DNA of 64,000 bases from JAWWPG01 sp963820035 (GCA_963820035.1 CAWFYK010000007.1:124001-188000); one strand, 5' to 3'; shown: positions 41,322 to 50,592, counted from the stretch's first letter. Program-made: numbers and translations. The notes: generated by a model from the letters alone, not told the origin.

Positions 41322-41705
41322 ATGGCACAACCGGTCGTGCATTTCGAGATCATCGGCACGGACCCTAGCGCGCTTTGCGGCTACCACGGTCAGGTCTTCG
41401 GGTGGGACTTCGAGACGAGCGGCATCATCTCGGAGGCGATCTCGCGTCGCGACGACTACGGGTTCGTGGAGCGCTCGACGACGGACGAGGGTGCCGGGAT
41501 CCCGGGTGGGGTTGGAGGTGGTCCGGACTTCGAGGCACATGCCCTCTTCTACATCGGGGTGCCCGATGTGGAGGCGGCGCTCCAACGGGCCGAAAGCCTC
41601 GGCGGTCGTCGGAGGCTCGGTCCCGCCACGTCACCGGGCGGCCTCGTGGTCGGCCAGTTCGAGGACCCCGAGGGCAACCTCATCGGGGTCGCAGGGGTCA
41701 GCTAG
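41322..41705 (+). CDS. VOC-family (glyoxalase-like) protein
   Basis: This 127-residue vicinal-oxygen-chelate protein has paired beta-alpha-beta-beta-beta units. Sequence such as VVHFEIIGTDPSALCGYHGQVFGWDFE at the N-terminus and FYIGVPDVEAALQRAESLGGRRRLGP and GLVVGQFEDPEGNLIGVAG at the C-terminus is typical of the group often found near regulators or as small-molecule binding proteins. GAGAGGA lies seven bases before the ATG at 41322. An in-frame start at 41286 would add 12 residues with no support. Confidence 0.85.
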   Translation: MAQPVVHFEIIGTDPSALCGYHGQVFGWDFETSGIISEAISRRDDYGFVERSTTDEGAGIPGGVGGGPDFEAHALFYIGVPDVEAALQRAESLGGRRRLGPATSPGGLVVGQFEDPEGNLIGVAGVS

Positions 41706-41903
41706 TCGCTGAGTCAGCTGGTCGCCCGGGTCAGCCAGCTGATTCGTCTGCGGTCTGGCTGGATGGCGCCGCCGGGCGACCACTGACGAATCATGCCCGA
41801 CCTCAGACCCCTTGTTTTCCACAGACCTGACGATCCACAACGGCCGTGCACAGGTCGAACACACGAACGGAAACTGTCGGCGGCGGGTCCTAGAGTTGGA
41901 ACC

Positions 41904-43382
41904 ATGAAAGGCACCCTCGACCCACCCGACACCGCTCGGCGACCCGCGCTCGACGCGTTCGCCAACTGTGTCGACACCCTCCAGGACGCCCTCGCCGGGG
42001 TGGCCGGGCTGCCCGGCTGGACATTGACCGAGGACGCCGCCCTGGAACGCCTCGGCGAGCTGCTCGCCGTCCGCGCCGCCGTCGACGAACTGACCGCACG
42101 GGTCACCGCGTCGATCCTGGCCCGCGACATCCCCCGCCTCGCCGGAGCAGCATCAGCGAAAGCGTGGCTGATGACCACCCACGGCCTGTCCAGTGGTGAC
42201 GCGCACCGGCTGATCACCCACAGCCGGGTCGCCGACACCGACCAGCCCGTCTGCGACCGCAGCACCCGCACAGTCGACCCCGACGGAGCCGACGCTGGCG
42301 ATCACCGCGTAGTAACGGGTGGCCGGTGTGAACCGACCCGACGAGCCTGGGCCAGCGGCGGCCTGTCCGCGGAACGGGCCGTGCTGGTCGGCCGGGCGGT
42401 CACCGACGTCGGGGATCACATCCCCGTCGAGGCGACCGACCGGCTGCAACACCACCTGCTGCGACTCTCCCCCGGCCTGACCTACACCCAGCTGAAGACC
42501 GTCTGCCGGCATGCGGTCGAGGTGGTCGACCCCGACGCCGCCGACAAGAAACTCGAAGCCCAGCTCCGCGACGCCGAGACCCGCGCGTTGCAGCAGGCGG
42601 TCTGCCGGATCTGGAAGACCGGCGACGGCACCACCCGCGGCACCTTCACCATCCCCGACCTGACCGGCGACCTGCTGCTGACCGCCCTGAACGCGTTCGC
42701 CGCACCCCGCCGCGACAGGTCCGCCCGCCGCCGAGAAGGCGACCCCACCCTGGCCGACCTGGCCGACCCCCAGACCGACACAGCCGACGGGGTGGGAGAC
42801 GACCCGGAGCGGTTGTCGTACCCGCAGCGGCTCGGCCGGGCGCTGGTCGAGCTCGCCGAACACCTCCCCACTGACGGGCTGCCCCAACACGGCGGCACGA
42901 ACACCACCCTGGTCATCACCACCGACCTGACCCGGCTGCAGACCGGCCTCGGCGAAGCCGTCCTGGACACCGGCACCGCGATCAGCATCGGCCAAACCCG
43001 CCGGCTGGCCTGCAACGCCCGGCTGATCCCCGCCGTCCTCGACGGCCCCTCGACCATCCTCGACCTCGGCATGGCCCGGCGACTGTTCAACCGCCACCAA
43101 CGCCTCGCCCTGGCGCTGCGAGACCAAGGCTGCATCTGGCCCGGCTGCGACCGGCCCCCCGCCTGGACCGAAGCCCACCACCTCACCACATGGACCGACG
43201 GCGGACCCACCGACCTCAACAACGGCTGCCTGCTCTGCGTCTACCACCACCACCTCGTCCACACCGACACCGGATGGACGATCCGAATGGCCACCGACGG
43301 CCACCCCCAGGTCATCCCACCCACCAGACTCGACCCCACCAAACCCCCGACGACACGAACGCCTCACCGACAACGCTGCTGA
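41904..43382 (+). CDS. DUF222-HNH endonuclease family protein (13E12-type)
   Basis: This 492-residue protein has an N-terminal DUF222 helical domain (about 20-330, with MTTHGLSSGDAHRLI and LSAERAVLVGRAV). A C-terminal HNH nuclease motif follows: CIWPGCDRPPAWTEAHHLTTWTDGGPTDLNNGCLLCVYHHH (about 412-452), with the zinc-binding Cys pairs. The family is multi-copy in actinobacteria; the REP13E12 members of M. tuberculosis include phage attachment sites. TAGAGT lies seven bases before the ATG. Its 3' end is repeated at 44147-44315. Confidence 0.9.
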   Translation: MKGTLDPPDTARRPALDAFANCVDTLQDALAGVAGLPGWTLTEDAALERLGELLAVRAAVDELTARVTASILARDIPRLAGAASAKAWLMTTHGLSSGDAHRLITHSRVADTDQPVCDRSTRTVDPDGADAGDHRVVTGGRCEPTRRAWASGGLSAERAVLVGRAVTDVGDHIPVEATDRLQHHLLRLSPGLTYTQLKTVCRHAVEVVDPDAADKKLEAQLRDAETRALQQAVCRIWKTGDGTTRGTFTIPDLTGDLLLTALNAFAAPRRDRSARRREGDPTLADLADPQTDTADGVGDDPERLSYPQRLGRALVELAEHLPTDGLPQHGGTNTTLVITTDLTRLQTGLGEAVLDTGTAISIGQTRRLACNARLIPAVLDGPSTILDLGMARRLFNRHQRLALALRDQGCIWPGCDRPPAWTEAHHLTTWTDGGPTDLNNGCLLCVYHHHLVHTDTGWTIRMATDGHPQVIPPTRLDPTKPPTTRTPHRQRC

Positions 43383-43456
43383 AGGGACGAACTGTGCGCC
43401 TAGCTCTCCACTGCTTCGAGCCACCTGTGTGATGAGGAGCCCATGTCGCGATGCGG

Positions 43457-44028
43457 CTACGCGCCTGACACTACCCACGTCGCGGCACGCATGGGTTGGT
43501 CAACTTCGATGTAGTAATCCTCGGCACGCATCCAGCGTTCGATCCACTCACGGTCGGCCTTACCTCGCAGGAGAAGGCGACGCTCACGCACATCCCTCGG
43601 GCTCTCCACGCAGATGCTGGCCTCCCAGTAGCGCCGTAGCCGCGGCTTGAGCAGGTACACCCCTCGACAACGACGAGGTCATGAGGTTCAATGCTCCGTC
43701 GCGCACCGGGCTTTCGTTGCGCCCAGTCGTAGGCGTCATATCGTGCGGTGAATTGTTGGTCAAGCGGTTGAAGAAGTTCCTGTTCAAACCTGACCTGGTC
43801 GAAGTACCGTTCGTACCCCTCAATAGGCGACCAGCTCCGCCAGTCACGCTGGTCTGGCGCGTAGAACTCGTCCGCATTTACGACAGTGAACGGCTGTTCA
43901 CCGGCCTCTTCGCCAAGCGCATTGGCCACGGTGGTCTTGCCCGAACCGGCCAACCCGTCGACAGCAACCAGGGTGGGTTCGTTGTGACATCGTTCCGCGA
44001 TCGCTGACATGAGCTCGCGTGGCTTCAC
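43457..44028 (-). pseudogene. Uridine-kinase-like P-loop kinase, frameshifted
   Basis: The first part encodes a nucleoside-kinase N-terminus: PTLVAVDGLAGSGKTTVANALGEE (Walker A, about 18-41), NADEFYAPDQRDWRSW, EGYERYFDQVRFEQELLQPL and ending HDLVVVEG. After VVVEG the original frame runs into cysteine/serine-rich nonsense. One extra G in the run at 43660-43663 restores the continuation VYLLKPRLRRYWEASICVE and VRERRLLLRGKADREWIERW to a stop at 43457. Full length would be about 190 residues. Either the gene is inactivated or the base run was misread. GC content here is lower than in the neighbours, which suggests transfer. GTG at 44028 has CAGGCT six bases upstream. Confidence 0.75.
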
Positions 44029-44146
44029 GTCCTCAGCCTGGCACGCTCTTGCGGCGATCCTCGACGCCGTCGCGGGTGGCTGCGATGGCGCCGGAACGCG
44101 GGCCTCGGCCCAGGGGAGCCGCGGCGAGAAACTCAGAAGGTATACG

Positions 44147-44315
44147 CAACGGCTGCCTGCTCTGCGTCTACCACCACCACCTCGTCCACACCGACACCGG
44201 CTGGACCATCCGAATGGCCCCCGACGGCCACCCCCACGTCATCCCACCCACCAGACTCGACCCCACACAGACACCCCGACGACACCAACGCTTCACACAC
44301 GACCCCCTCTGCTGA
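44147..44315 (+). pseudogene. 3' remnant of a DUF222-HNH gene
   Basis: About 150 bp are nearly identical to 43219-43375, the 3' end of the intact DUF222-HNH gene (NGCLLCVYHHHLVHTDTGWT and onward to RLDPT). The rest of the gene is absent. Together with the intact copy it flanks the frameshifted kinase as a direct repeat. Confidence 0.85.
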
Positions 44316-44370
44316 CGGCACCCGCCACCCCAGGGCCGACTCACTCAACGGTCAGGCGGGATGGCGCGAG

Positions 44371-44802
44371 CTACTCAGCGCCGAAGCGACCCCGATGCTC
44401 AGTCGGGATGAGCGGCCTGGTGCCCCTGACCTTGAGCTGCTGCACGGCCCAGGTGTTGCCGTCCGGGTCGCTGAAGCCGAAGAAGGTGCCACCGTCACGC
44501 TCGTCAAAGACGCCGATCTCACTTGCCTCGACGCCCCTGCTCAGCAGTTCCTCCCGGGCCGCTGCGGCGTCCGCGACGCACAGCTGCAGCCCGCGCATCG
44601 AGCCGGGCGTCATCTCGGCCTGCGCCGGCAGGTCACCGATCACGATGGAGCAACCCGAGCCTTCAGGGGTGAGCTGGGCGACGTGCATGTGCTCGTTGCG
44701 CGTGTCGTGGTCGAGCGCAAAACCGACCTGGTCCCGATAGAACGCGATCGAACGGTCGATGTCGCTGACCGGAAGTACGACGACCTCGAGTGTCCAGTCC
44801 AC
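44371..44802 (-). CDS. VOC-family (glyoxalase/bleomycin-resistance-like) protein
   Basis: This 143-residue VOC protein has LEVVVLPVSDIDRSIAFYRDQVGFALDHD at the N-terminus and FFGFSDPDGNTWAVQQLK at the C-terminus, a match to the glyoxalase/fosfomycin/bleomycin-resistance fold. Activity is unknown. AAGGAG abuts the ATG at 44808 with no gap, whereas it stands six bases from the GTG at 44802; the GTG is therefore the better start and is used here. Confidence 0.85.
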   Translation of the reverse strand: MDWTLEVVVLPVSDIDRSIAFYRDQVGFALDHDTRNEHMHVAQLTPEGSGCSIVIGDLPAQAEMTPGSMRGLQLCVADAAAAREELLSRGVEASEIGVFDERDGGTFFGFSDPDGNTWAVQQLKVRGTRPLIPTEHRGRFGAE

Positions 44803-44946
44803 CGGCATCTCCTTCGGGCTTGCGTTGACTCGCGGCGGCCCACGAGCCCGCACCGGAGGATACCCGGCACAGGGTCGCCCCTGGACGTGGGGAAGGCAGC
44901 GGACGGCGTCGCCGGGGACACCAGCTGCCGGCTTCGCGCCGCCGGG

Positions 44947-45546
44947 TCAGTCGAGGGGTCTGCCGAGACGGGTATAGGTGCGCGACCAGTTCGTCATGGC
45001 GACCACTTCGTGGTCGAGATCCTGGCTGACCGCGTCGAGATCGTGAGCGGTAACGGAGTGGGCCGCCTCCGCGAGAGCTCGTCTCAGCGCGGCCGCGGAC
45101 GTCGTCACGCTCTCCACCTGAGGCTTCAGGACAGCGACGAGCCCTCGTTGGGTCTCCGCGTCGGGGTCGCGCTGTGCCAGCCGTAGCTGCTGATCCAGGG
45201 ATGCCCCCGAGCGAGCCAGCTCGGCCCCGATCCTGGGCAGATAGCCGACCGGCTGCTCCAGTCGTTCGGCATAGGCCAGAGCACGGTCCGTCGACTCTAA
45301 TGCCTGGCCAAGACGGACCCGCAGGGCCGCAAGCTCGCCCGCGGGGCCACCTCGGGCTTTGGCCGCGATGGTCATCATCCGCCGATCGGCCAGCCCCGCC
45401 CCGAGAACGTCACCACGTCGCCGCCACGAGGCCAGCAGCCGCGACCGTCTGACCATGCGAATCGTCCGCCATACGACGAGAGCTGACACGACCGTGAACA
45501 TCACCAGCACGACGAGCGTGAACTCCAGGAAAGCCTCGACCATCAT
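44947..45546 (-). CDS. Hypothetical membrane-anchored helical protein
   Basis: This 199-residue protein has one N-terminal membrane helix (LEFTLVVLVMFTVVSALVVW, about 6-25) followed by basic residues (RTIRMVRRSRLLASWRRRG) that place the rest in the cytoplasm. The remainder is helical and probably coiled-coil (ELAALRVRLGQALESTDRALAYAERLEQ, AALRRALAEAAHSVTAHDLDAVSQDLDHE). It was not recognised. Two ATGs in tandem start it; AAGGAG is three bases from the first (45546) and six from the second (45543), so the second may be used. Confidence 0.65.
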   Translation of the reverse strand: MMVEAFLEFTLVVLVMFTVVSALVVWRTIRMVRRSRLLASWRRRGDVLGAGLADRRMMTIAAKARGGPAGELAALRVRLGQALESTDRALAYAERLEQPVGYLPRIGAELARSGASLDQQLRLAQRDPDAETQRGLVAVLKPQVESVTTSAAALRRALAEAAHSVTAHDLDAVSQDLDHEVVAMTNWSRTYTRLGRPLD

Positions 45547-45770
45547 CGTCTCCTTCGAGAACCCCCGCGCCGGCCGAGGGTGCCTCACAAGCCTACCGCC
45601 GCGTCCGATGGCCCGACCGCCGATTCGAGGCGCCGTTCCACCGGCAGCTGCCGCCCCGTCGCGCGAGACCAGTGGAGCTGCCGTGGACGCGCTTCGGTGC
45701 ACACCCGATCGTCGTCCGTGAGACCCTCGCCACGATGCCCTGATCGGCGCGGCGCGGGAGGTGGCGACGG

Positions 45771-46292
45771 ATGGATTCTCAGGTGATGTCGGGCGAGTGG
45801 GCGGCCCGGTTGGTCCGCGTACTGCGTGACCAGGACGTCGATCCCTGCGTCGGAGGCGGCTGGGCCGTCGACGCGCTGCTCGGCGCCCAGACCCGGGAGC
45901 ATTCGGACCTCGACCTTTGGGTGCGTGCCGAGGACGTCCACCCACTGTTCACCGGACTCGCGACCTGCGGACTCGACCGGGTGCTGCCCTGGCCCGGTGA
46001 CCGGCCATGGAACTTCGTGCTCCATGACGGCGGTCGGCTGCGTATCGACCTGCATTTCTACGAGGACGGTCCGGACGGCCGGTGGCACTACGGAAGCGCA
46101 TCCGTCGGCGAGACGTTTCCGGACTCCGCGCTCGCGGGCATCGGAACAATCGACGGCGTGACCGTGCGATGTGAGGCGCCCGAGTGGTCGGTGCGCTTCC
46201 ACGACGGCTACCCGCTGCGAGAATCCGACCGACACGACGTGCCACTGCTGTGTGAGCGATTCGGCATCGACCTGCCGGCCGGCTATCGGTGA
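45771..46292 (+). CDS. Nucleotidyltransferase, aminoglycoside/lincosamide-resistance-like
   Basis: This 173-residue protein resembles the ANT(2'')/Lnu type of nucleotidyltransferases. The catalytic motif is GGGWAVDALLGAQTREHSDLDLWV (about 28-51), with the Gly-Gly and Asp-x-Asp pair, and the third carboxylate is in GGRLRIDLHFYE (about 88-99). Relatives adenylylate aminoglycosides or lincosamides, but many homologues in soil actinobacteria have no proven resistance role. GGGAGG precedes the ATG at 45771; an ATG at 45786 is also possible. Confidence 0.75.
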   Translation: MDSQVMSGEWAARLVRVLRDQDVDPCVGGGWAVDALLGAQTREHSDLDLWVRAEDVHPLFTGLATCGLDRVLPWPGDRPWNFVLHDGGRLRIDLHFYEDGPDGRWHYGSASVGETFPDSALAGIGTIDGVTVRCEAPEWSVRFHDGYPLRESDRHDVPLLCERFGIDLPAGYR

Positions 46293-46363
46293 ACGGTGGC
46301 CACGTCGGGCTTGAGGGTGATCTCGATCAAGGCGTCGCCCGTTGGGGGCGGAATGATGGACGA

Positions 46364-46984
46364 ATGGCGGCAACTGTCGAATCCGTGAACGTTCTCCACC
46401 AGCTGAGCCCGGGCTTCTTCCACGAGACCGCGATCGACAAGCGGCCCGTCAGCGGACCCGTCGAGGTGACCCGTCTCGGGCTGACGGGCGACAAGCAGAT
46501 GAGCTCGAGCCACGGCGGACCCGACAAGGCCGTCTACGCCTACGCGACCGAGGACGCGATGTGCTGGGCGGAACGGCTCTGCCGGGAGGTCCCGCCGGGT
46601 CTGTTCGGTGAGAACGTCCGCACCTCCGGTCTGGACGTCTGTGGTGCACGCATCGGCGAGCGGTGGCGGATCGGCGAAGTCGTCCTCCAGGTCCGGATGC
46701 CCCGGACACCGTGCAAGAACCTCTCCCAGCGCGTGGGAATCGAGGGGTTCCATCTCGAGTTCAACGCGACCGGCAAGGTCGGGGCGCTGCTCAAGGTCAT
46801 TGAGCCTGGCCGCATCACCGCCGGCGACGAGGTGGTGGTGCTCGACCAGCCGAGCCATGACGTCACCGTCGCCGACCTCGCGGTCGGAGCGACACCGGAG
46901 CAGCTGCGGGCGCTGCTGGACTCGGGGGTCAGCCTGGCACGCAGCATCCGGGCCAAGGCACGCCGGGTCTCGGTCCGCCGATAG
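46364..46984 (+). CDS. MOSC-domain protein (YiiM-like)
   Basis: This 206-residue protein has a MOSC beta-barrel, the fold that binds molybdenum cofactor and sulfur. Typical segments are GLTGDKQMSSSHGGPDKAVYAYATEDAMCWAERL (about 40-73), PGLFGENVRTSGLDVCGARIGERWRIG (about 79-105) and the conserved cysteine in RMPRTPCKNLSQRVG. YiiM-type proteins reduce N-hydroxylated compounds. The ATG at 46364 is six bases after AATGAT. It may draw on the same molybdenum cofactor supply as the cox enzyme, but that is inference. Confidence 0.83.
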   Translation: MAATVESVNVLHQLSPGFFHETAIDKRPVSGPVEVTRLGLTGDKQMSSSHGGPDKAVYAYATEDAMCWAERLCREVPPGLFGENVRTSGLDVCGARIGERWRIGEVVLQVRMPRTPCKNLSQRVGIEGFHLEFNATGKVGALLKVIEPGRITAGDEVVVLDQPSHDVTVADLAVGATPEQLRALLDSGVSLARSIRAKARRVSVRR

Positions 46985-47091
46985 CTCAGGACTCACATCC
47001 TCCAGGTACTTGCGCCCCTGGGCGGCGCAGGGGAACACTGCCCTCCGGAGGGCTGAGCCTTTTCGATCCATCACCCCGAGAGGTATCACGT

Positions 47092-48993
47092 ATGAAACGA
47101 CGTTTAGTACCCGCTGCCGTGTCCCTGGCAGCGGCGGCAGCCTTGGCTTCGGGAGGGCTCCTCGCCCTGCCGGCTCATGGCGCCAGCGCTGCCCGGCACG
47201 TCATACCGGGGGTTGCCCCGAGCTGGGCAACCCAGTCCGCCGATCGCGGCGTGTTAGCCGGCAACACCGAGATCAACGCGCGGGTCTATCTCGCCTCACG
47301 CGACCAGGCCGGTCTGACGGCATTCGTCGCAGCCGTCAGCACACCCGGAAATGCGCTCTATCACCACTACCTCAGCCCAGCCGCCACGCGCGCCAGGTTC
47401 GGTAGCCGGCCCGGGGCGGCCGACCAGGTTTCCGCCTGGCTGAAGTCCACCGGTCTCACTGTCACGGCGTCCAACCGGCACTACGTCGCCTTCCGCGGCA
47501 CGGCCGACAAGGTCGGTGCTGCGTTCGGCGTGACGCTGCACAAGTTCCAGGTGAACGGCAAGACCCTGCACTCGGTCGTCGGCAACGTGACCGTGCCGGC
47601 TGCCATCGCGAGCAACGTGCTCACCGTGACCGACATGTCCAGCGAGCTCGTAGCCAACCACCCGATGCTCATCAGTGACTCGAAGCCGGCCGCTCCGCAG
47701 GCCAAGGCGTTCCCGTGCTCGGCCTACGAGGGTCAGAAGATGGCCACCAAGTACCCCAGGGCCTATGGCAAGACGCAGCCGTTCGCGGTTTGCGGCTACG
47801 GTCCGCAGCAGCTCTCAGGTGCCTACGGCGCCACCGCCTCGAAGTACACCGGCAAGGGCGAGAAGGTGGCGATCGTCGACGCGTTCGCGCTACCCACGAT
47901 GGCCAGGGACCTCAACAAGTGGAACACCAATCGCAACTGGCAACCCGTGAAGAAACGTCAGTACAAGGAGTACATCCCGAGCGGAACCGCCTACAACGCC
48001 GGTTGGGCGGGTGAAGAGGCACTTGATGTCGAGGCCGTGCACTCGATGGCACCCGACGCGAAGATCTCCTACGTCTCCGCCGGCAACGGCGCCGACTCCG
48101 GGTTCCGCGATGCCCTCCAGATGATCGTCGACAAGAAGCTCGGCGACGCCGTGAACAACTCGTGGGAGGGTGGCACGGACGCCCAGACGTCGCAGGCCAC
48201 CATCACCGCCTACGAGAACATCTTCCAGAACGGCGCTGCTGAGGGCGTCGGATTCTACTTCTCCTCAGGAGACGGTGGAGGCGGCGGGACGCTCTTCCCG
48301 AGCGTCGACCCCTACGTGACCGCGGTCGGTGGTTCCGCAATCGGCATCGACAAGAACAACGGCTACATGTGGGAGACCGACTGGGAGACTGACTACACGG
48401 CGATCTCGAAAGACGGCAACTCGTGGAAGCCGGCGCCCCCCGGAAACTTCCAGAGCGGCACCGGCGGCGGAACCTCCGTGGTGTTCAAGCAGCCCAAGTG
48501 GCAGAAGGGCGTCGTGCCCAAGAAGTTCAGCGAGGCCAACGGACACACGCCCATGCGGACGTCGCCCGACATCGGGGCCGAGGCAGACCCGACGACAGGC
48601 TTCCTCGAGGGCTACAGCACGCAGACGGGCGGCAAGTTCGTCTACGGCGAGGGCCGCATCGGTGGGACGAGCCTCTCGTCGCCGCTCATCGTCGGGATCC
48701 AGGCCGACGCTGAGCAGGCCGCTGGCGGGACGTCCATCGGGTTCGCCAACCCCGCGATCTACTCGCGCTACGGCTCGAAGGACTACAACGACGTCGTTCA
48801 GGACCCGTTCGGCAACGGCAAGATGATCGCCCACGTCCGGATGGCAGGCGTCGGCGCCGGCGGTGCCAACGTCGTCGCACTCGCCACGGCCGGCCAGGCG
48901 AAGGACGGGCAGCTCGCGTCAGTCAAGGGCTACGACACGACGACAGGTGTGGGAACGCCGACCGAGGCGTACTACAAGTCGTTCGCGAAGTAA
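47092..48993 (+). CDS. Secreted S53 (sedolisin) peptidase with prodomain
   Basis: This 633-residue protein has a signal peptide (MKRRLVPAAVSLAAAAALASGGLLALPAHGA). A pro-kumamolisin activation domain (about 60-190, EINARVYLASRDQAGLTAFVAAVSTPGNALYHHYLSPAATRARFG) and the S53 catalytic domain follow. The Glu-x-x-x-Asp pair is E308/D312 in GEEALDVEAVHSMAPDA, the oxyanion aspartate is in SSGDGGGGG, and the nucleophile is S527 in RIGGTSLSSPLIVG. S53 enzymes cut proteins at acid pH after removing their own prodomain. GAGAGG lies before the ATG at 47092, and a clean hairpin terminator follows at 49011. Confidence 0.92.
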   Translation: MKRRLVPAAVSLAAAAALASGGLLALPAHGASAARHVIPGVAPSWATQSADRGVLAGNTEINARVYLASRDQAGLTAFVAAVSTPGNALYHHYLSPAATRARFGSRPGAADQVSAWLKSTGLTVTASNRHYVAFRGTADKVGAAFGVTLHKFQVNGKTLHSVVGNVTVPAAIASNVLTVTDMSSELVANHPMLISDSKPAAPQAKAFPCSAYEGQKMATKYPRAYGKTQPFAVCGYGPQQLSGAYGATASKYTGKGEKVAIVDAFALPTMARDLNKWNTNRNWQPVKKRQYKEYIPSGTAYNAGWAGEEALDVEAVHSMAPDAKISYVSAGNGADSGFRDALQMIVDKKLGDAVNNSWEGGTDAQTSQATITAYENIFQNGAAEGVGFYFSSGDGGGGGTLFPSVDPYVTAVGGSAIGIDKNNGYMWETDWETDYTAISKDGNSWKPAPPGNFQSGTGGGTSVVFKQPKWQKGVVPKKFSEANGHTPMRTSPDIGAEADPTTGFLEGYSTQTGGKFVYGEGRIGGTSLSSPLIVGIQADAEQAAGGTSIGFANPAIYSRYGSKDYNDVVQDPFGNGKMIAHVRMAGVGAGGANVVALATAGQAKDGQLASVKGYDTTTGVGTPTEAYYKSFAK

Positions 48994-49010
48994 CCACTCT
49001 CAACCGAGAT

Positions 49011-49038
49011 GGCCCCGGGTGCTACGGCACCCGGGGCC
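49011..49038 (+). terminator. Rho-independent-type hairpin after the S53 peptidase gene
   Basis: GGCCCCGGGTGC and GCACCCGGGGCC pair perfectly (12 bp) around the tetraloop TACG, 17 bases after the stop codon. Only a short mixed tract (CTCAGGTTT) follows. It may also end the convergent gene at 49071. Confidence 0.85.
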
Positions 49039-49070
49039 CTCAGGTTTGCCTGCTGTGAGGGTGAGCCCGC

Positions 49071-50321
49071 TCAGGCGAGCGTTCCGCGGGCCAGCCCGAT
49101 GAGGCGATCGAGGATGCGTTCGCCGTCAACCCGGATGCCGTTGTGCTCGTACTCGTTGGTGATCCAGGGCTTCATCGTGGGGACCAGGTTTGCCGTCTCC
49201 TCCGAGAAGGCCCGGTGGACGTAGGCGTCGTCGGCATAGACCGCGGCCGCGCAGGGTACGTCGCATGAGCCGAGAGCCTCGGCGTCGTAGAGCGTCGGCC
49301 AATCCCACTCGGCCAGCAGGTCGGCGGCCGCCCGCCATGGCGCGAGCTCGCTGTCGTCGTCAAAGGTCCACGGGAACACGTGCTCGCCTGTGAAGAGCGT
49401 CAGGTCGTCGTTGAACTCGTCCGGCATCACGCGCTCTGCGGACCAGCGGGTCGCCTCCCCGTCGGCATAGCAGGCCTCATGGATCACGGCATACAAGGGG
49501 TTTCGCCCCTGGAACGGCATCATGGCGGCCAGATCGTGCCGGAACGCCGATGACATCGGGTCGCGCTCCAGCAGGTAGTGCAGCCGCTCGGCGCCATCGC
49601 TCATGCCGAGCCCGCTTCCGACCGAGCGGAACCGTCGGCCGGTCACCACATCGCCGTTGGGAAGCCGGATCTCGCCGGCCTCCAGTCGCTCTTCCAGTGC
49701 ACGCACCCGGCCACGGTCCCCGGGATAGCGGTCGTAGTAGCGCCGGTTGCGGTCGAGCATCGTGGCGTACGTCGCGGCGTACACCTCGTCGACCGGCCGG
49801 GCGACGGGCGGCACCCCACCGGTGAAGAACACCTCGCGCAGTCCGGCGGGGGCGGCCGAGAGATAGCGGAGGGCGCAGAACCCGCCGAACGACTGGCCGA
49901 GGATGCTCCAACGGTCGACTCCGAGGTGCTGACGGAACAGCTCCGCATCGGCGACGATCGAGTCCGCCCGAAAGAGGGAGAGCCGGCCGGCCTGCTGCTC
50001 AGCGGTCAGGTCGGACAACGGGCCGACCGGGCTCGACCGTCCGGTGCCGCGTTGGTCGAGCATCAGCACCCGATAGTCCGTCAGGGCCCGGGCCAGCCAA
50101 CTCGGAGCCGATGGCGCGCCGGTTGGTCTCGGAGCCTCCTGTCCCGGGCCGCCTTGCAGGTAGACCAGGAACGGGCGGTCCCGGCCCTTGGGGTCGGCGA
50201 CCTCGCGGGCGAACACGGTGATCTGCTCGCCAGCGGGATCGCGATGGTCAAGCGGGACAGCGATCTCGTGCTCGACGAGCACCAGACCCGGCACGCTGAC
50301 TTCGAGGGGGGTCTCCGTCAT
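49071..50321 (-). CDS. Alpha/beta-hydrolase, proline-iminopeptidase-like (S33)
   Basis: This 416-residue hydrolase has the oxyanion motif LVYLQGGPGQEAPRP (about 52-66), DQRGTGRSSP near 92, and the nucleophile elbow SILGQSFGGFCALRYLS (about 138-154). The catalytic aspartate and histidine are likely in AAVYADDAYVHRAFSEE and NEYEHNGIRVDGERIL. S33 members release N-terminal proline or other residues from peptides. No signal peptide, so it is cytoplasmic. CAGGAT lies seven bases before the ATG. Confidence 0.85.
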   Translation of the reverse strand: MTETPLEVSVPGLVLVEHEIAVPLDHRDPAGEQITVFAREVADPKGRDRPFLVYLQGGPGQEAPRPTGAPSAPSWLARALTDYRVLMLDQRGTGRSSPVGPLSDLTAEQQAGRLSLFRADSIVADAELFRQHLGVDRWSILGQSFGGFCALRYLSAAPAGLREVFFTGGVPPVARPVDEVYAATYATMLDRNRRYYDRYPGDRGRVRALEERLEAGEIRLPNGDVVTGRRFRSVGSGLGMSDGAERLHYLLERDPMSSAFRHDLAAMMPFQGRNPLYAVIHEACYADGEATRWSAERVMPDEFNDDLTLFTGEHVFPWTFDDDSELAPWRAAADLLAEWDWPTLYDAEALGSCDVPCAAAVYADDAYVHRAFSEETANLVPTMKPWITNEYEHNGIRVDGERILDRLIGLARGTLA

Positions 50322-50382
50322 GAGACCAATCCTGGCAGCCCAGACCGACCATCATGCCGGCTGTCCCCCACGTCGTCGGTCA

Positions 50383-50592
50383 TCAGGTGACGAGCCGACC
50401 CCAGGTGACGACCGAGTCCACCTCGAGCTCGCGTCGCCCGTCGTCGCCACGTGGGATCAACAGAGAGATCTCGTCAGCCAGCTCCCGGTCGAACGCGTCC
50501 GCGTCGGCCATCTTCTCGAGGGTGAAGCCGTTCTGCGAGTGATGGCAGCCGATCAGCTCTGTCAGTCGAACCAATGCAGGCTGTCTCCGCAC
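50383..50592 (-). CDS. Small hypothetical protein (69 residues)
   Basis: The frame begins with GTG at 50592 and encodes a basic-to-acidic protein with VRLTELIGCHHSQNGFTLEKM and LADEISLLIPRGDDGRRELE. No domain was recognised. Support for expression comes from a TACGAT box exactly six bases before the GTG. It is not overlapped by any other believable gene. The His-His-Ser and Cys residues could bind a metal. Confidence 0.5.
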   Translation of the reverse strand: MRRQPALVRLTELIGCHHSQNGFTLEKMADADAFDRELADEISLLIPRGDDGRRELEVDSVVTWGRLVT

